Notes: generated by a model from the letters alone, not told the origin. Positions 19,681-31,719 are shown, numbered from the stretch's first letter. The stretch: DNA of 64,000 nucleotides from Okapia johnstoni (GCA_024291935.2 CM044307.1:100011461-100075460); one strand, 5' to 3'. Numbers and translations: made by a program.

Positions 19681-22665
19681 TTCAAAGAAATTTAGAAAGA
19701 GCAACAAAACTCAAATTATTTAAGGTTTGAGACATCACTTTGTGAGAAGAGAACAAAGAAATTTCAAGATATTAAAATGAGAAACAGAGAAGCATGAAAT
19801 ATGAATTTAAAATAAATGTAGGCCATTGTAAGAAATGGTGGACACTAGAGGCCGTAAAGGGCAAAATGTGTTTACACTGTCTGAAGAAACTGCAGAAGAG
19901 AGAATGTGATGCTCTACAGAAGAGAGTGCTGAAATCTGTTCTTGAATTTATTGAAAAGATAGAAAATTATCTTTTGTGAAAAAATTTATATAGTTTTTCC
20001 TGACAATGATGAAATAAATTTTTAGAATACTTCTCAATTATCAAATATTTATAGAGAAGTTTTGACACTGTACTTGGAAGGCTTGGGGTAATAAATCTGA
20101 AGATTTTCTGAATTAGGAGTACAACATCTTAATTTTCTAGGTTCTAAGTTATTTTATAACTTTGTAAAATATGAGTTTTTTTATAAGTTTATGACTTTTT
20201 TATAAATTTGTTACAACACTGAGCAATGGGAGCGTTATATACATATAGATAGAGAGATAGATCTTTATATCTATGTGTATATATATAGATAGATATATAT
20301 CTTTCAGGGAAAAACAAATGTTTCCAAAATGCCTTCTCTCAATACAGCAGCCAAGTCTGGAGAACGGCCAGATTAATCATTTGGGTTTAATGGTTATTTT
20401 GATGCAGGATAGAAGGAAAAATGCTCATTCTGTGAGGTTATTCTAGGAAGTCCTCCTACAGGAATAGACTCAGAGTCAACGTCCCTCTCAACATTCCTCA
20501 CAATCCCAATGGGCACATTCCAGGTGGAGAACAGATAATAAATTCTTTGTTGTTTCAGCAATTTTAATTCTAAAAATATTGGAGGTTCTTAATCTACTGC
20601 TTCTTCCTCTGAGTGTAGATGTGAGGAAATTTTTTTTTTTAATAATTTAGACCCTTGAATAAGACTTTATAAACTGATTGATGGTCATTATGCTTCAATT
20701 TGATTTTGGATGCAAAATGTCCTGCAGAGTCTGCTGAAATCAACAAAGGAAATAATTCCAAAAAGTATTCACCCAATAGAAATTCTCTGTGGTTAGGAAA
20801 ATGTATGTTAATCTATTTTTATTTACCAGCATCCTTATTCTTTTCTTTGTAAAAGCACTTTGAAGGAGCGACAATATTTAAAAGATCACAAAGAGAGGAA
20901 AAATTATATAAAACTTTAAAAATTGTATTGACTCTACCTGCTTTTCAAATGGACTACCGTCTTATATTTATCTAATCTTCTCTGATTCCGTTAGGTTGTG
21001 AATGGGTAGGGTAATGTTCTCCCACCAGTTTATTCTGTATATGCAAGAGCTTCCAAACCAAAAACCTAAGTTTGTATTCTTGTACTGAAAGAAATATTTA
21101 TGGTGAATAGGGAAGATAGTTTATACGCATACTTCTGACCTTATAAAATATAATCGTTGTGTTTACCATAGGATTGAATTTATATTGCTATCAAACATTT
21201 ATTCCAGTTTGTTTTTGTGTATCTCTAATATGCCATTTAGTTTGTAGATCTCTGATACTTTAGAACATATGACAGTTCAAAGAAATCTATGTGTTTTCTC
21301 TAAAACTTTTTAAGCTTATAGTTTTTTTTCTTTTAAAAAAATGAAACAATTACATGATTGCCATAATTTTTGCAAAGTTTTAGCTAACACATTTCAAAAC
21401 TAAAATTGGCCTCTGCCTATTATTTATTGTTCAGAAAGTAAAATTTAAGTATACTAATTAACAATTCTATAAAGAATAAAAGTTATTAGGTTTCTAATAC
21501 TTACAGTTCTTTTTCATATATAATGAAATTCAGATTTCGTCTAAAAGAAATGAATTACTCTTTCACAGTAAGAAAGGATTTCTGTTCATATTCTGAAACT
21601 ACATTTTTTAGCTTGTGGAATATAAATCATCCATTTGCTTGGTATGGATGCTGAAATTTAGTTTGTGAAACGGAATATATGTTTTTTATATGTCTCTTTA
21701 TAATAGGATTCTGAACTATGATGAGTGGTTTTCCATACACACAGAAAGGATTAGATACATAGCTTTCTTTTTTCCAAAAATGCCATCAGCATTGTTAGTC
21801 TGAATATAGGTGGAAAAATGCCTTAGTGTTTCTGATATTTCTTTTTTAAAAAAAGACTCAATGCAGAATGAATAAATACTAAAATTTAATAAAGCATGAC
21901 CAGGAAATAACAAAGCTTCTTTTTTACAAAAAAGCTCATGTACTGAAATTTATATTCAAATGAATATTGTCCTTCACTGTTGTCACCTTGGATTTCAGAA
22001 ATGCTGCTGTTGTTCAAAGTATTTTGTTAATACATTTTGAGGTCTGTCTTTAGAGACAGTTTATGTGCCAAGAAGCATTCCTCAAAGAACACTGGAAAGG
22101 CATTATGTTATCATGATCAGTGCAAATGTGAAGGCAGACTTTATGAGGTATTTCTTTCTTTTGTAGTTTTCTTTTTTAATTTTGTGAATATATTTATTTA
22201 AATTTTTCAAAAGCACTAAGTCTACAGCCCTAAGATACTCAGAATGACATTCAGTGCTTTCTTTGACTTGAGATTATTTCTTTTAATGCCCTCTTCGAGT
22301 TAAATAGGCATTCATAAAGTATATTTTAATTCTAAACAGTACTCTTTTTTTTCGTAGATGAAAAATATACATATCTACAACATATGAGGAGGGCTCTGAG
22401 GCTTGTAGAATCATGAGGTCTCATGTTGGTTAAAGGCCTTCATAGGCTATGCTCAGAACTTTGGACTCTTTAGATATTAAGAAAATAAGAAACACAGATT
22501 CTTAGGCTGGATCAAGGAGTATGGGTTCATTGTTTTACTCACTTCTTATTTAGTTATATCTTAATCACAGACAAATATATAAGGTTCTGACTAGAATCCA
22601 TAGGACTGTACATGACCTGCCCCCTGCTACTGCCCTTTAACAGATATAAAACTTTACCAGAGCCT
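19681..22665. other. 3 kb with no recognised gene or named repeat
   Basis: Apart from a GATA/TATA-type simple repeat at 20236-20305 nothing was recognised. A 61-codon frame at 19794-19979 (Lys- and Cys-containing) has no domain I know. A 65-codon minus frame at 21716-21913 is likewise unsupported. Confidence 0.45.
20236..20305. repeat. TATA/GATA simple repeat
   Basis: Mixed TATA and GATA units with a central TCTTTATATCTATG. It is partly self-complementary and prone to length change. Confidence 0.8.
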
Positions 22666-22677
22666 ATAGTACTCTGC
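22666..22677 (+). repeat. Target-site duplication, left, of Bov-A2
   Basis: ATAGTACTCTGC; the right copy at 22954-22965 is ATAGTAGTCTGC (one mismatch). Confidence 0.85.
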
Positions 22678-22953
22678 CGGAGAAGGCAATGGCACCCCAC
22701 TCCAGTACTCTTGCCTGGAAAATCCCATGGACGGGGGACCCTGGTAGGCTGCAGTCCATGGGGTCACGAAGAGTCGGACACGACTGAGCGACTTCACTTT
22801 CACTTTTCACTTTCATGCTTTGGAGAAGGAAATGGCAACCCACTCCAGTGTTCTTGCCTGGAGAGTCTCAGGGACGGAGGAGGCTGGTGGGCTGCCGTCT
22901 ATGGGGTCTCACAGAGTCGGACACGACTGACGCGACTTAGCAGCAGCAGCAGC
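22678..22953 (+). mobile_element. Bov-A2 SINE (dimer), young, with target-site duplication
   Basis: Two Bov-A monomers (about 22679-22785 and 22823-22953) are joined by the typical linker CTTTCACTTTTCACTTTCAT. Both retain CpG-containing text (GTCGGACACGACTGA), so the copy is relatively recent, because methylated CpG decays quickly. The tail is AGC-rich. A 12-bp duplication (one mismatch) flanks it at 22666-22677 and 22954-22965. Confidence 0.95.
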
Positions 22954-22996
22954 ATAGTAGTCTGCATAGATACTGTTTGATATTCACTTTGCATTA

Positions 22997-23345
22997 GTCA
23001 GTTGAGTCACTCAGTCGTGTCCGACTGCGACCCCATGGACTGTAGCGCGCCAGGCCTCCTTGTCCATCACCAAGTCCCAGAGTTTACTCAAACTCATGTT
23101 CATTGAGTCGGTGATGCCATCCAACCATCTCATCCTCTGTCGTCCCCTTCTCCTCCCGCCTTCAATCTTTCCCAGCATCAGAGTCTTTTCTAGTGAGTCA
23201 GTTCTTCACATCAGGCGGCCAAAGTATTGGAGTTTCAGCTTCAGCATCAGTCCTTCCAATAAATATTCAGCACTGATTTCCTTTAGGATGGACTGGTTGA
23301 ATCTCCTTGCAGTCCAAGGGACTCTCAAGAGTCTTCTCCAATACT
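22997..23345 (-). mobile_element. BovB 3' end, antisense
   Basis: GAGTCACTCAGTCGTGTCCG at the left through CTCATGTTCATTGAGTCGGTG, CAATCTTTCCCAGCATCAGAG and CTTTAGGATGGACTGG. This is the last ~350 bp of BovB, 5'-truncated. The frames on both strands here belong to the LINE. A Bov-tA inserted directly at its truncated end. Confidence 0.93.
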
Positions 23346-23355
23346 AGGTATAATG

Positions 23356-23567
23356 GGCCTTCCCAGATGGCGCAGGGGTTAAGAATCTCCTGCAAACGCA
23401 GGAGACATGGGTTTGATCCCTTGATTGGGAAGATGCCCTGGAGTAGGAAATGGTAACCCATTCTAGTATCCTTGCCTAGAAAATTCCACAGACAGAGGAG
23501 TCTGGTGGGCTACAGTCCATGAGGTTGCAAAAAGTCAGACATGACTGAATGACTGAGCACACACATC
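23356..23567 (+). mobile_element. Bov-tA SINE with target-site duplication
   Basis: A tRNA-like head (GGCCTTCCCAGATGGCGCAG and a B-box-like GGTTTGATCCC) is followed by a full Bov-A body and an ACACAC tail. AGGTATAATG occurs exactly on both sides, at 23346-23355 and 23568-23577, giving a clean 10-bp target-site duplication. Confidence 0.95.
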
Positions 23568-23635
23568 AGGTATAATGCTTGACACCTTGCACACATTCAA
23601 ACAATACCTATTGGATAAATGAATTAATAAGTGAC

Positions 23636-23961
23636 TGAAAAACAGACATAGAGAATAGACTTATGGACATGGGGAGAGGGGAGGAGAGGGTGAGATGTAT
23701 GGAAAGAGTAACATGGAAACTTACATTACCATATGTAAAATAGAGAGCCAATGGGAATTTGCTGTAAGGCTCAGATTACTCGAACAGGGGCTCTGTATCA
23801 ACCTAGAGGGGTGGGATGGGGAGGGAGATGGGAGGGAGGTTCAGAAGGGAGGGGATATATGTATACTTAGGGCTGATTCATGTTGAAGTTTGACAGAAGA
23901 AAACAACAAAATTCTGTAAAGCAATTATCCTTCAATAAAAAATAAATTAAAAAAAAAAAAA
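23636..23961 (+). mobile_element. L1 3' UTR with poly-A, sense
   Basis: ATAGACTTATGGACATGGGG, a G-rich stretch (GGGATGGGGAGGGAGATGGG), and the terminal TCTGTAAAGCAATTATCCTTC with an A-rich tail at 23950-23961 are ruminant L1 3' UTR features. The G-rich part has several short G-runs that could fold as a G-quadruplex, as known for L1 3' UTRs. Confidence 0.88.
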
Positions 23962-24099
23962 CTTCCAGCAAAAAAGTGACTGACTGAATCAGGCCTGGTA
24001 ACTAGTCTGACTTTTTGGCCATGTAGGATAGTACTCAGAACAATCAATTTTGGTTGAATAAATCCTGAGAGGTATTGGTCTCCAGTATTCTTCCTTGTG

Positions 24100-24450
24100 T
24101 TATCTTTCTATGGGAAGTTGCAGAGAGTTTGGATTTTGTACCAAGTGTAATGGGAAGCCATTATAGAGTGTTCAATGGGAAAATGCCATGAACTGATTGA
24201 CTACTTTAGAAACTCATTCTAGTTCCTGTGGAGAAGATATATTTAGGTGTCAAAAGCACAGGCAGAGAGACCAGGAAGGAGTGATTGCAGCAATGCAGGC
24301 AAAAAGCTATGCGAGGGTTAGTAGCTTGATTAGGCTCAGAGCAGTATAAAGGAGAAAAGCAAAACGACATTAGACATTTTCAAAGTAGAGCCTGTATGAC
24401 TTGTTGATAGAATGGTTATGGAGGATAAGAGGAAGAAAATTAAATAGTTA
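24100..24450 (+). repeat. Ancient mammalian repeat (internal part), family not assigned
   Basis: GAGTTTGGATTTTGTACC, AATGGGAAGCCATTATAGAG, a degenerate 'gtgacatgatctgatt' segment and CAGGCAGAGAGACCAGGAAGG, followed by GATTGCAGCAATGCAGGCAAA, keep the order of a long old element also present at 56780-58075 and 45370-45540. Confidence 0.55.
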
Positions 24451-24659
24451 TACTAGACTTTTGCCCTGAACAGTTTGGCAAAGCCTTTCACTGTGATGGA
24501 GATGATTTAAAGCAGGACCAGATAAGAGAGGATAAAGAAAACTGTATTTTTACATAGTAGGTTTGGGATTCTCATTGGACTTTCAAGGGATGACAAAATG
24601 GCCGCTAGATGCAAGAGGCTGGGCCCCAGGAGAAATGGCTGAGATGGAAAGATAAAAAG

Positions 24660-25100
24660 AATATTTGTATTAAGTAAGATGCTCTTGGCAGCAAATAAAA
24701 GAACACCTTACCAGAAGTCGCTTAAAGATAAATACTACTGACATTTGTGTTGTCACTTTGCCATGTCTGTGTATGAAGTTTAACGTCACAGAGTACTTGG
24801 GTTGACTCAGCAGATAACTGACATAAAACCCCTGGGTCAGCCTCTGTGAGTGTCTCTTGGTTTGCCCCCAGGTTTGCAGCGTCAGTGCAGCAGTCCAAGC
24901 ATCATGTCTTCAAGTGGCAACAGAGAAAGCAGTCTAAATGAAAGAATATTGTATTGCCCGAAAGGGTGATCATTTTTTTTCAGTTATCTCTCTCATTGGA
25001 AAGCAAAATTTTTTCCAGAAAATCACTAGCAGATTTCCCCAATGTCTCTTGTTCAGAGCAGTATCAAATGCCCTTTCCCTGGAGAAGGAAAGAGTACTGT
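24660..25100 (+). repeat. Possible ancient interspersed repeat, unassigned
   Basis: Text such as AAATAAAAGAACACCTTACC, GTTGACTCAGCAGATAAC, CAAGCATCATGTCTTCAAGTGG and TTTTTTCCAGAAAATCACTAGC resembles in order an old dispersed mammalian element whose name I cannot confirm. A 71-codon frame from 24938 lies in it and is not supported as a gene. Confidence 0.35.
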
Positions 25101-25579
25101 CTAAATTGACAAGACAAGTGAGTCATTTCTTATGGCCAAGGTTCCATCATTAATTATTTTCTTAAATAATATGCCAGAATGTCTACGGAAGGCAACCATC
25201 CATGTCTGCTACAGGAGACATTGCCTCCAGGGTAAGATGATGTCACCAAAAATATATCCACTGTACACTCAGAATATTTTCACCCTCTCTCTGCAATACC
25301 CTTTTTTATATGGCTACTGCAAGAATGAAATCGTATACTCAGCTAGCCTAGAGTACCACCTACTAATTCATTGCTTCTAGAAGTGAAAGAATATCGTAAC
25401 CCATGAAATAAACAGGCTATCTTGAAGATTATCTGTCATCACAAGTGAGAATCATATACACACGCACCGTGATTTCCAGTAACTTCATGTTTTCTTATTA
25501 GCTTAGGGAAAAGCACAGCCTACAATATTATCATTTTACATATATTCCTTATGGACTTAACTTCAGCAGATCTCGATAA

Positions 25580-25945
25580 TAGCCACAGGCCATAAATGTC
25601 TCATCTCTGGGCTTTTGCTCTTGCCCTGCCCCTTCTGCCTGGAAATTACCTCCTTTAGATCTTTCGAAGGCCAATCAGTTTTCATTATTCAGATTCATTT
25701 TCCTAGAGCCTCTTGCCTCGACCACTTTACTGAGCATCTGTATCTATACCAAGTCCCTCTATATGTAATACATATTTAAATATCTGCTTTTATTATGCAG
25801 AAGTTATTATATATATTTTTGCTTGGGCCTGTGTGACATTTCCTCCCCAACCTCAGTTTGGTCAAGGACACCTGCTTTCTTCTTGGGCTTCCAGCACCTA
25901 TCACAGGATATGCTATGAGGTAGACTCAGTCAGGATTCATTTGTG
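25580..25945 (+). repeat. Probable L2 LINE 3' region
   Basis: The left part has GGGCTTTTGCTCTTGCCCTG and TTCTGCCTGGAAATTACC, the middle 'TTCCTAGAGCCTCTTGCC', and the right part 'CCAGCACCTATCACAGGAT'. This follows L2 3' text: 'ttgctgttccctctgcctggaa', 'ccttccctgacc', 'ccagcacctagcacagtg'. Confidence 0.6.
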
Positions 25946-28107
25946 CTTCTGTAAATGAGGATACTTTGAAAATAATGGGTCTATTATCTTTATGAATACA
26001 CAAATTCTGTGATTCCTGATGAGATTTTAAGTGACATCTGTTGAATTTTTTTTTCCTTGATTGGGAAAATAAATTATTTTTACATGTAGAAATCATTCTT
26101 AATTCACTGTCCTATTAGTGCTCATGACTTAGTTGACCTCCTCCTTTCTTTATAATCTACATTTTCTACTTCAAAATATAGGATGAATGAAAAGTACAAG
26201 ACTGTGTTTTCCTAGATGTAGCAGTTGATTTAAAGATGGCACTAAATGTCAGAGGAGCCAGTCATGAAACTTTTTCATATGGTTGTAATGGTTTGTATAC
26301 ATATTCATTTTTATTCTTGTTGACTCTTAACCTATGTGCTCTGGTGCCTCTTAATTTGGAAATGGGATGTCTTAACAATGGCCTACAATTTCGTACTATG
26401 TTTTTATAATTTTGAAATCAATCATCTCCCTATGAACCAAGATATAAATAAAAAATCCTAGGGAAAAATATACCTATATTTCTGGGTTTATAGGTCTAAA
26501 AAATATAAATTGGAACATAGGGAGGAAGAATAGTTAATATCACAAATATTATTTGAACGGCCTTTGCTAAGTGACAGCAAGTGAATTTGATATTAGAATT
26601 TTTCAGATAAATAAAATGTGATCAATGCATTTGAGTGTTCCACAGCCTAGTTGGAGACTATAAGTAGTATGTGAGGTGAAATTAACAGGAAGGGGCACAC
26701 AACATGTCTAGGATAAATGAAACTCAGAGAGAGAAAGATTACTGGGGAAAAATAATAGAGTTCAGATGTAAACATATCTGACTCAGGGACTGTGCTGGAA
26801 ATTAATGAAATCAATAGGCAAAGGAGAGATTAAATCAGCCTAAGTGAAGGGATAGACAGACTATTGCAGGATCAGAGATGGGACAATCAGAAATATTGGA
26901 AAGAGAGCTTAGAAACTGTACAAGAGAATTGAAGAAACTGAATTCCAAAAACAAGTTTCAGGATGCATGCACCTTTGGTAGAGGGTCTTTGGATGGTATT
27001 TGAACAGGAGCTTGTGTATGTGAATGTGTTCGGTGGCCTCTTGTGATTCACCTGCCGCCTCTGTGAGTAGGGCTTATCGGTATTAACTGTTCATCCGTTT
27101 ACCGAGGCTCTCCCATATGCCAAGCACCCTGGCAGAGATGAATAAGACAGGCCATTGTCCTCAACAAGGTCATAACCTCTTATGGGGAGATAAGTAAATA
27201 AGCAATGTGATAAAACATATTTGCCACAACTTTCCTATTACTGCAGGGTTTTTTCCCCAAAGTCAAAAACTAATAATCCAAGGAAGCCATTGGCATTTAA
27301 ATCATGACTATCAAGCTTACACTGTCCTTCCGTACTGCTACTTTGTTCTATTTGTTCTATTACACAGTAAAACAATGTGAGTTGATATCTGCATGAGTTT
27401 TTAAGTACAAATTCTTATCTCTGTCTGCCATATCACATTGTATTGTGAGAAGTCCGAAATTTAGGTTCCTTCTTAAATTTAATTATCTGGTACTTTCCTA
27501 CAACAGTCTGTCTCTTATTGACATGTCAAATTGCATTTTGTTCGCATATCTTTTGTGTATGTCTCCTTGATATTGAAAACAGTGGCTGATGTAAGAGCTT
27601 ATCTGCTTTTGATTCTGCAAATGTAATAAAGAAGGAAAATACAAAGGAACAGCCACATGTACTCGCTATTCAAGCATCTGTCCAACTTTTGTATCAAACT
27701 AATATTGGGAGAAACGTGGGCTGCATGCTGCAAGTCAGACTCACTGGTATCAAAGACAAACACCAATGGCAAGGGACAGCATGTGTGTGACAAATGCGTG
27801 AAGGACATAAATTATTGAAGCAAAGCAAGTGAATGGGGTCTTGTGAGAATCTATGTTTTACTTTTAAGATAAAATAATTTCATGAATGCATCCTTTGTAT
27901 TACGTTACTTTTTGCTTCAGAACAACAGTATTTTTCTTACCTAACAACTTATGAATCAAAATGACATGAAAATGAGAAGAGATGTTACTCCTTAGTGCTC
28001 CATTTACTCCGTTTGAACATATCTTAAATAATTATCAAATTTGAAATATTTGAGGAAAAACATAATATTAAAAGAAATGCCAAGATGTTACGTAGTTCTT
28101 GCCTGAC
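25946..28107. other. Largely unassigned sequence
   Basis: Apart from an old repeat at 27090-27220 no gene or named repeat was recognised. Purine-rich text at 26640-26960 could be a decayed part of the same old element family, but I cannot align it securely. Confidence 0.4.
27090..27220 (+). repeat. Ancient mammalian repeat (5' part), family not assigned
   Basis: GTTCATCCGTTTACCGAGG, ATATGCCAAGCACCCTGGCAGAG, TGTCCTCAACAAGGTCATAAC and GGGGAGATAAGTAAATAAGC match the landmark order seen at 13850-13990 and 56780 onward. Confidence 0.5.
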
Positions 28108-28116
28108 TCTAGGCAG

Positions 28117-28237
28117 GTTTTGTTTGTTTGCTTGTCCACACCACACTGCATAGCATGTGGATTTTACCAGTCGGGGGTCAACCCATGCCTCCTCCAGTGA
28201 TACCATGGAGTTTTAACCACTGGACCACCAGGGTAGT
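28117..28237 (-). mobile_element. CHR-type tRNA-derived SINE
   Basis: Reverse-complement text of the cetartiodactyl SINE whose head reads 'ccctggtggtccagtggttaa': on the plus strand TTTTAACCACTGGACCACCAGGG sits at the right (about 28212-28233). The left end is a T-rich tail (TTTGTTTGTTTGC). TCTAGGCAG lies on both sides (28108-28116 and 28238-28246) as a likely target-site duplication, each followed by TTTTG. This lineage predates the ruminant Bov SINEs. Confidence 0.85.
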
Positions 28238-28404
28238 TCTAGGCAGTTTTGAAATTAGTAAAAGCCTTCTAAAAAAGGGACTCTTACAACATCTTATAGA
28301 AACACTTCCTCCTATCTAACTCAAATGTTTCATATTCCATAGTAACCCTGTGTTTTCTTTTCTTAGAAAATTACTAGTAGATTATCATGTCTTCTGCGTC
28401 TAGT

Positions 28405-28612
28405 GTGATTATTCAGTCACTAAGTCATGTCTGGCTCTTTGCGACCCCGTGGACTACACAGCACACCAGTCTTCCCTGTCCTTCACCATCTCCTAGAGTT
28501 TGCTCAAGCTTATGTCCATTGAGTCGGTAATGCTATCCAACCATCTGATCTCTGTCACCCGCTTCTCTTCCCGCCCTCAATCTTTCCCAGAATCAAGGTC
28601 TTTTCTGGGTCT
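28405..28612 (-). mobile_element. BovB 3' end, antisense
   Basis: TTATTCAGTCACTAAGTCATG, GACCCCGTGGACTACACAGC, TTGCTCAAGCTTATGTCCATTG and CTCAATCTTTCCCAGAATC mark the last ~200 bp of BovB. Strongly 5'-truncated. Confidence 0.9.
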
Positions 28613-29349
28613 ATAGCTAATGCTGAAAACACTGTGATTAATTAATTAAGATAGATATTTAAAAATTGTGGACCCATGATAATTCATTTCCCTTGGACTT
28701 CATAGAGGAAAGCAAAATTTAATTCGAAATTAAAGGCCAGACTTAGTCCTTTTGAATCATTTATCTGAAAGAAGATTTTTCATCATTCATTTGAAATCGT
28801 AAACTGACATTTTTATCCAAGAAAATTCTAGAGAAATCATTTTGATTTGCAAATGGATTAGAAAAACTCAGACATTCAGCATTTTCTATGAACTCTCTTA
28901 CATTAACAAGTTTTCACAATCTCATCATTTTGGATACTATTTATAAAATTGATAGCTATACATAAGCACTGAATCTTTTTATAGATTCTATAAAATCATG
29001 CTGAATTGTTTTGTGGATAAGTATGTTTTCATCAGATTGATTACTATTTGAGGGAAAGGGTGATAGTTTTCTAGTGAGGGTCATTACATGAAGAGTCATT
29101 TCCTGGAACCTTAATTTTAGGGCCTCAGAATGCAGACTAGGAACCAAACTGTTCACCAAGGTCATTGTCCTGCTCTTGCCATTGCCCTTTGCCCAGCTCT
29201 AAAGTCACCCTAGTGGTCAGGAAGATTCATTTATAGGGAAAAGAAGAGAATGGCTCCTCCTTACCTTTACCCCAGAGCAACAAACAACAAATATCACCTG
29301 CAGATCACTGTGGATGGATAGAACACTCAAAAGTTTTAGAAGTGCTTAT
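28613..29349. other. Unassigned sequence
   Basis: No recognised gene or repeat. Confidence 0.45.
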
Positions 29350-29420
29350 GTCTGGACCTGCATTTGATCTCTGCCAGCTCCATGTGACTCTGGGCAAGGT
29401 GTTTGACCTTTCTAGCAGAG
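29350..29420 (+). repeat. Possible MIR core fragment
   Basis: TTTGATCTCTGCCAGCTCC, then ATGTGACTCTGGGCAAGGTG and TTTGACCTTTCTAGCAG correspond to the MIR core 'ctctgccact..gtgtgaccttgggcaagtta..aacctctctg'. Confidence 0.6.
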
Positions 29421-29983
29421 TGTCCTTTAGATGCAGTAATTGAAAAGGGTCCTCCCAACACCATTCCAAAGACAAGAACTGAAGGTATATATGCTTTCCC
29501 CAACTATTTTGACTTGTCATTTATCAGTGGCGTGAGGTTCCATTAAGAAAAGTGCTGAATAAAATGCAATTAATTAAAAAAAAAGATGTAACTTAAAATA
29601 GTGCCTGTTAGATGGTGGATGGCGACCTATTAATGGTTCATGGAATCAAATTAGTTGTTTGTGAACAATTATGTTAAGTGGGATAGAATAGAACAAAATC
29701 AAAAATATAAGGTACATCAGATGCAATAAGGATTAGTATTGTTTTTCGACAGTTTGTTTCAGTTATGTGTTTGCCTTGTATGACTGAATTGTGACTGAAT
29801 ATATTTCTTACTGATGTCATTGCATTAAGTAGCTGAGCTATAGATGTCCATGTGTGATATTTAGAAATTCACAATGTCCATTCCATTGGGTGCTTGGAAG
29901 AAGAAAATGAATAGATTAGCATCTCCTTATTCAGTTTATTTAAGAACCATTTTTAGACACCTTTCCTCAAAATAACATAATAA

Positions 29984-30171
29984 AAAAAAGTCGCTCAGTC
30001 ATGTCTGACTCTTTGTGACCCACGGTTTATACAGTCCATGGAATTCTCCAGGCCGGAATACTGGAGTGGGTAGCTGTTCCCTTCTCCAGGGAATCTTCCC
30101 AACCCAGTGATCGAACTCAGGCTCCCACATTGTAGGCAGATTCTTTACCAGCTGAGCCACCAGGGAAGCCC
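29984..30171 (-). mobile_element. Bov-tA SINE
   Basis: Left end AAGTCGCTCAGTCATGTCTG, central CAGTCCATGGAATTCTCCAGGCC, and a tRNA-like head ending in GAGCCACCAGGGAAGCCC at the right. It reads right to left. No convincing target-site duplication. Confidence 0.92.
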
Positions 30172-30177
30172 TGGAGT

Positions 30178-30228
30178 ATTTCCTCAAAAGCATATTTTTT
30201 CCTCAAAAGTATATTTCCTCAAAATACT
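30178..30228. repeat. Short tandem repeat with TTTCCTCAAAA core
   Basis: TTTCCTCAAAA occurs three times at about 17-19 bp spacing just right of the Bov-tA, and once more on its left side at about 29962. The SINE therefore seems to have landed in or beside a small tandem array. Confidence 0.7.
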
Positions 30229-30232
30229 TAGT

Positions 30233-31027
30233 GCTAAGACTACTGCAGAGAGAATTCTGTTTCCTCTTCACACTTGGAGGTTTGTTCTCTGACATTTTTT
30301 GTGAGCCCCACGGTGGCTGCTATAGGCTAAAAAATCCCTGTGCACCAACCAACAACACTACTATTATGATAGCGTCCTAATGACTTAAAGCCTGTGTTAG
30401 ATGTCTCTGTTCTCTAAAACAGCATAAGAAACTGTCAGACCTAAATTATCCTGGACCTCAAGCTGTGAAAGAACACATAATCATACGAAAAATATATTTC
30501 TTATCAGAACAAACAGGTGTGCTCGAATATTGACTAAGCCGCTTAATCTTCTTCTTGCAAAGAAGGAGAGTCATATTCAAATATCTGTACTTTTATTTTC
30601 TGTCAGTTTGATATTCTTCCCTTCAGAATAATCAGTTTCCACATTCTTGATGAGATCCGGTTCATGCATCAAATCAGCCATCCTTGAATACTTGAAGCCT
30701 TTGACATCAGGTGCTGTAATGCTGTTTTACATATTGTTTGCTGATGTGGATGCCTGGTCAGAAATTCAGCTATTCCACTGAGACCCCATTTTGTTTTTCT
30801 AGAAGCAGTTATACATTCATAGCATCTGGCTTCTGGAAAGAAAAGCTTTCAAACTAAGCCGACTCTGGTCATTTTGGTTACACCAAATTCTTTAAATAGC
30901 AAACAAAAGGGGGAAAAAAGCATATATGTTGAATCATATGAAACTGCTATTCAACTTATTTTGACTTATAAAGATGGTAATTTCATATAGTTCAGTCTAA
31001 TAACACTTTTGAAAAGGACCATATCCT
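30233..31027. other. Unassigned sequence
   Basis: No recognised gene or repeat. Confidence 0.45.
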
Positions 31028-31039
31028 ATATTCAATATA

Positions 31040-31260
31040 TCTACATGCTAAGTCACTTCAGTCGTGTCCAACTCTTTGTGACCCCATGGAGTGTAGCCCA
31101 CCAAACTCCTCTGTCCATGGGATTCTCCTGGCAAGAATACTGGAGTCAGGTACCATTTCCTCCTCCAGGAGATCTTCCCGACCCAGGAATCAAACCCGCA
31201 TCTCTTAGGTCTTCTGCATTGGCAGGTGGGTCCTTACCAGTAGTACCACCTGGGAAGCCC
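31040..31260 (-). mobile_element. Bov-tA SINE with target-site duplication
   Basis: CATGCTAAGTCACTTCAGTC at the left, TGGCAAGAATACTGGAGTCAGG in the middle and a tRNA-like head ending ACCACCTGGGAAGCCC at the right. ATATTCAATATA (31028-31039) and ATATTCGATATA (31261-31272) form a 12-bp duplication with one mismatch. The 144-codon plus frame at 31009-31443 reads through the SINE and its flanks and is not a gene. Confidence 0.93.
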
Positions 31261-31272
31261 ATATTCGATATA

Positions 31273-31711
31273 CGTTTCCTTCTAAGTAGCCAGACCTTGA
31301 GTTCAGCCAGGATGAGATATGGGCTGATGCTGTTCTTCATCCTTGTATTTAATAAATATTTTTCTCAGTTCCAACTATGTTCAGAGCACCAGGCATGTAG
31401 TAAAGACAAAGATAAAGCCAAAAGACCTCTAGGAATCATATAATATTTTTTTCTGATTGCTAGTAGGCTGGTGACAAAACAAAGAAAGTTTTCAGTCATA
31501 AAAGTGACACAAAACTTGATAGCCGATTAAGATATGTTTTTTTTTAAGTATGGCCTCAGTTTGGTATTCGAATCATCCAACACCTTCCTGTATTGTTCGT
31601 ATATTTACTTTCTCCTGAGTAGATTCTCTCTTCAATCAACCTACCAGGGTCCTTTAGTCTTTCGTAGGTATCCATTCGTGATCAATCTTTAATACTAATG
31701 ACCTACTGTAA
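31273..31711. other. Mostly unassigned sequence
   Basis: A degenerate 'cttgtatttaataaatatttttctcag..accaggcatg' stretch near 31340-31400 may be another old-repeat start, but it is too diverged to call. Confidence 0.35.
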
Positions 31712-31719
31712 GAATGTAA

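Noticed and set aside
19794..19979. 61-codon Cys/Lys-containing plus frame as a small protein
   Set aside because: No recognisable family, weak start context, and no conservation evidence available from a single sequence.
22678..23577. CRISPR-like or satellite array, suggested by repeated CCATGG- and GTCGGACAC-type motifs
   Set aside because: The repeats are monomers of Bov-A, Bov-tA and BovB with different flanks and orientations, and this is a mammalian genome.
31009..31443. 144-codon plus frame
   Set aside because: It reads through a Bov-tA SINE and both flanks, so it is not one coding unit.
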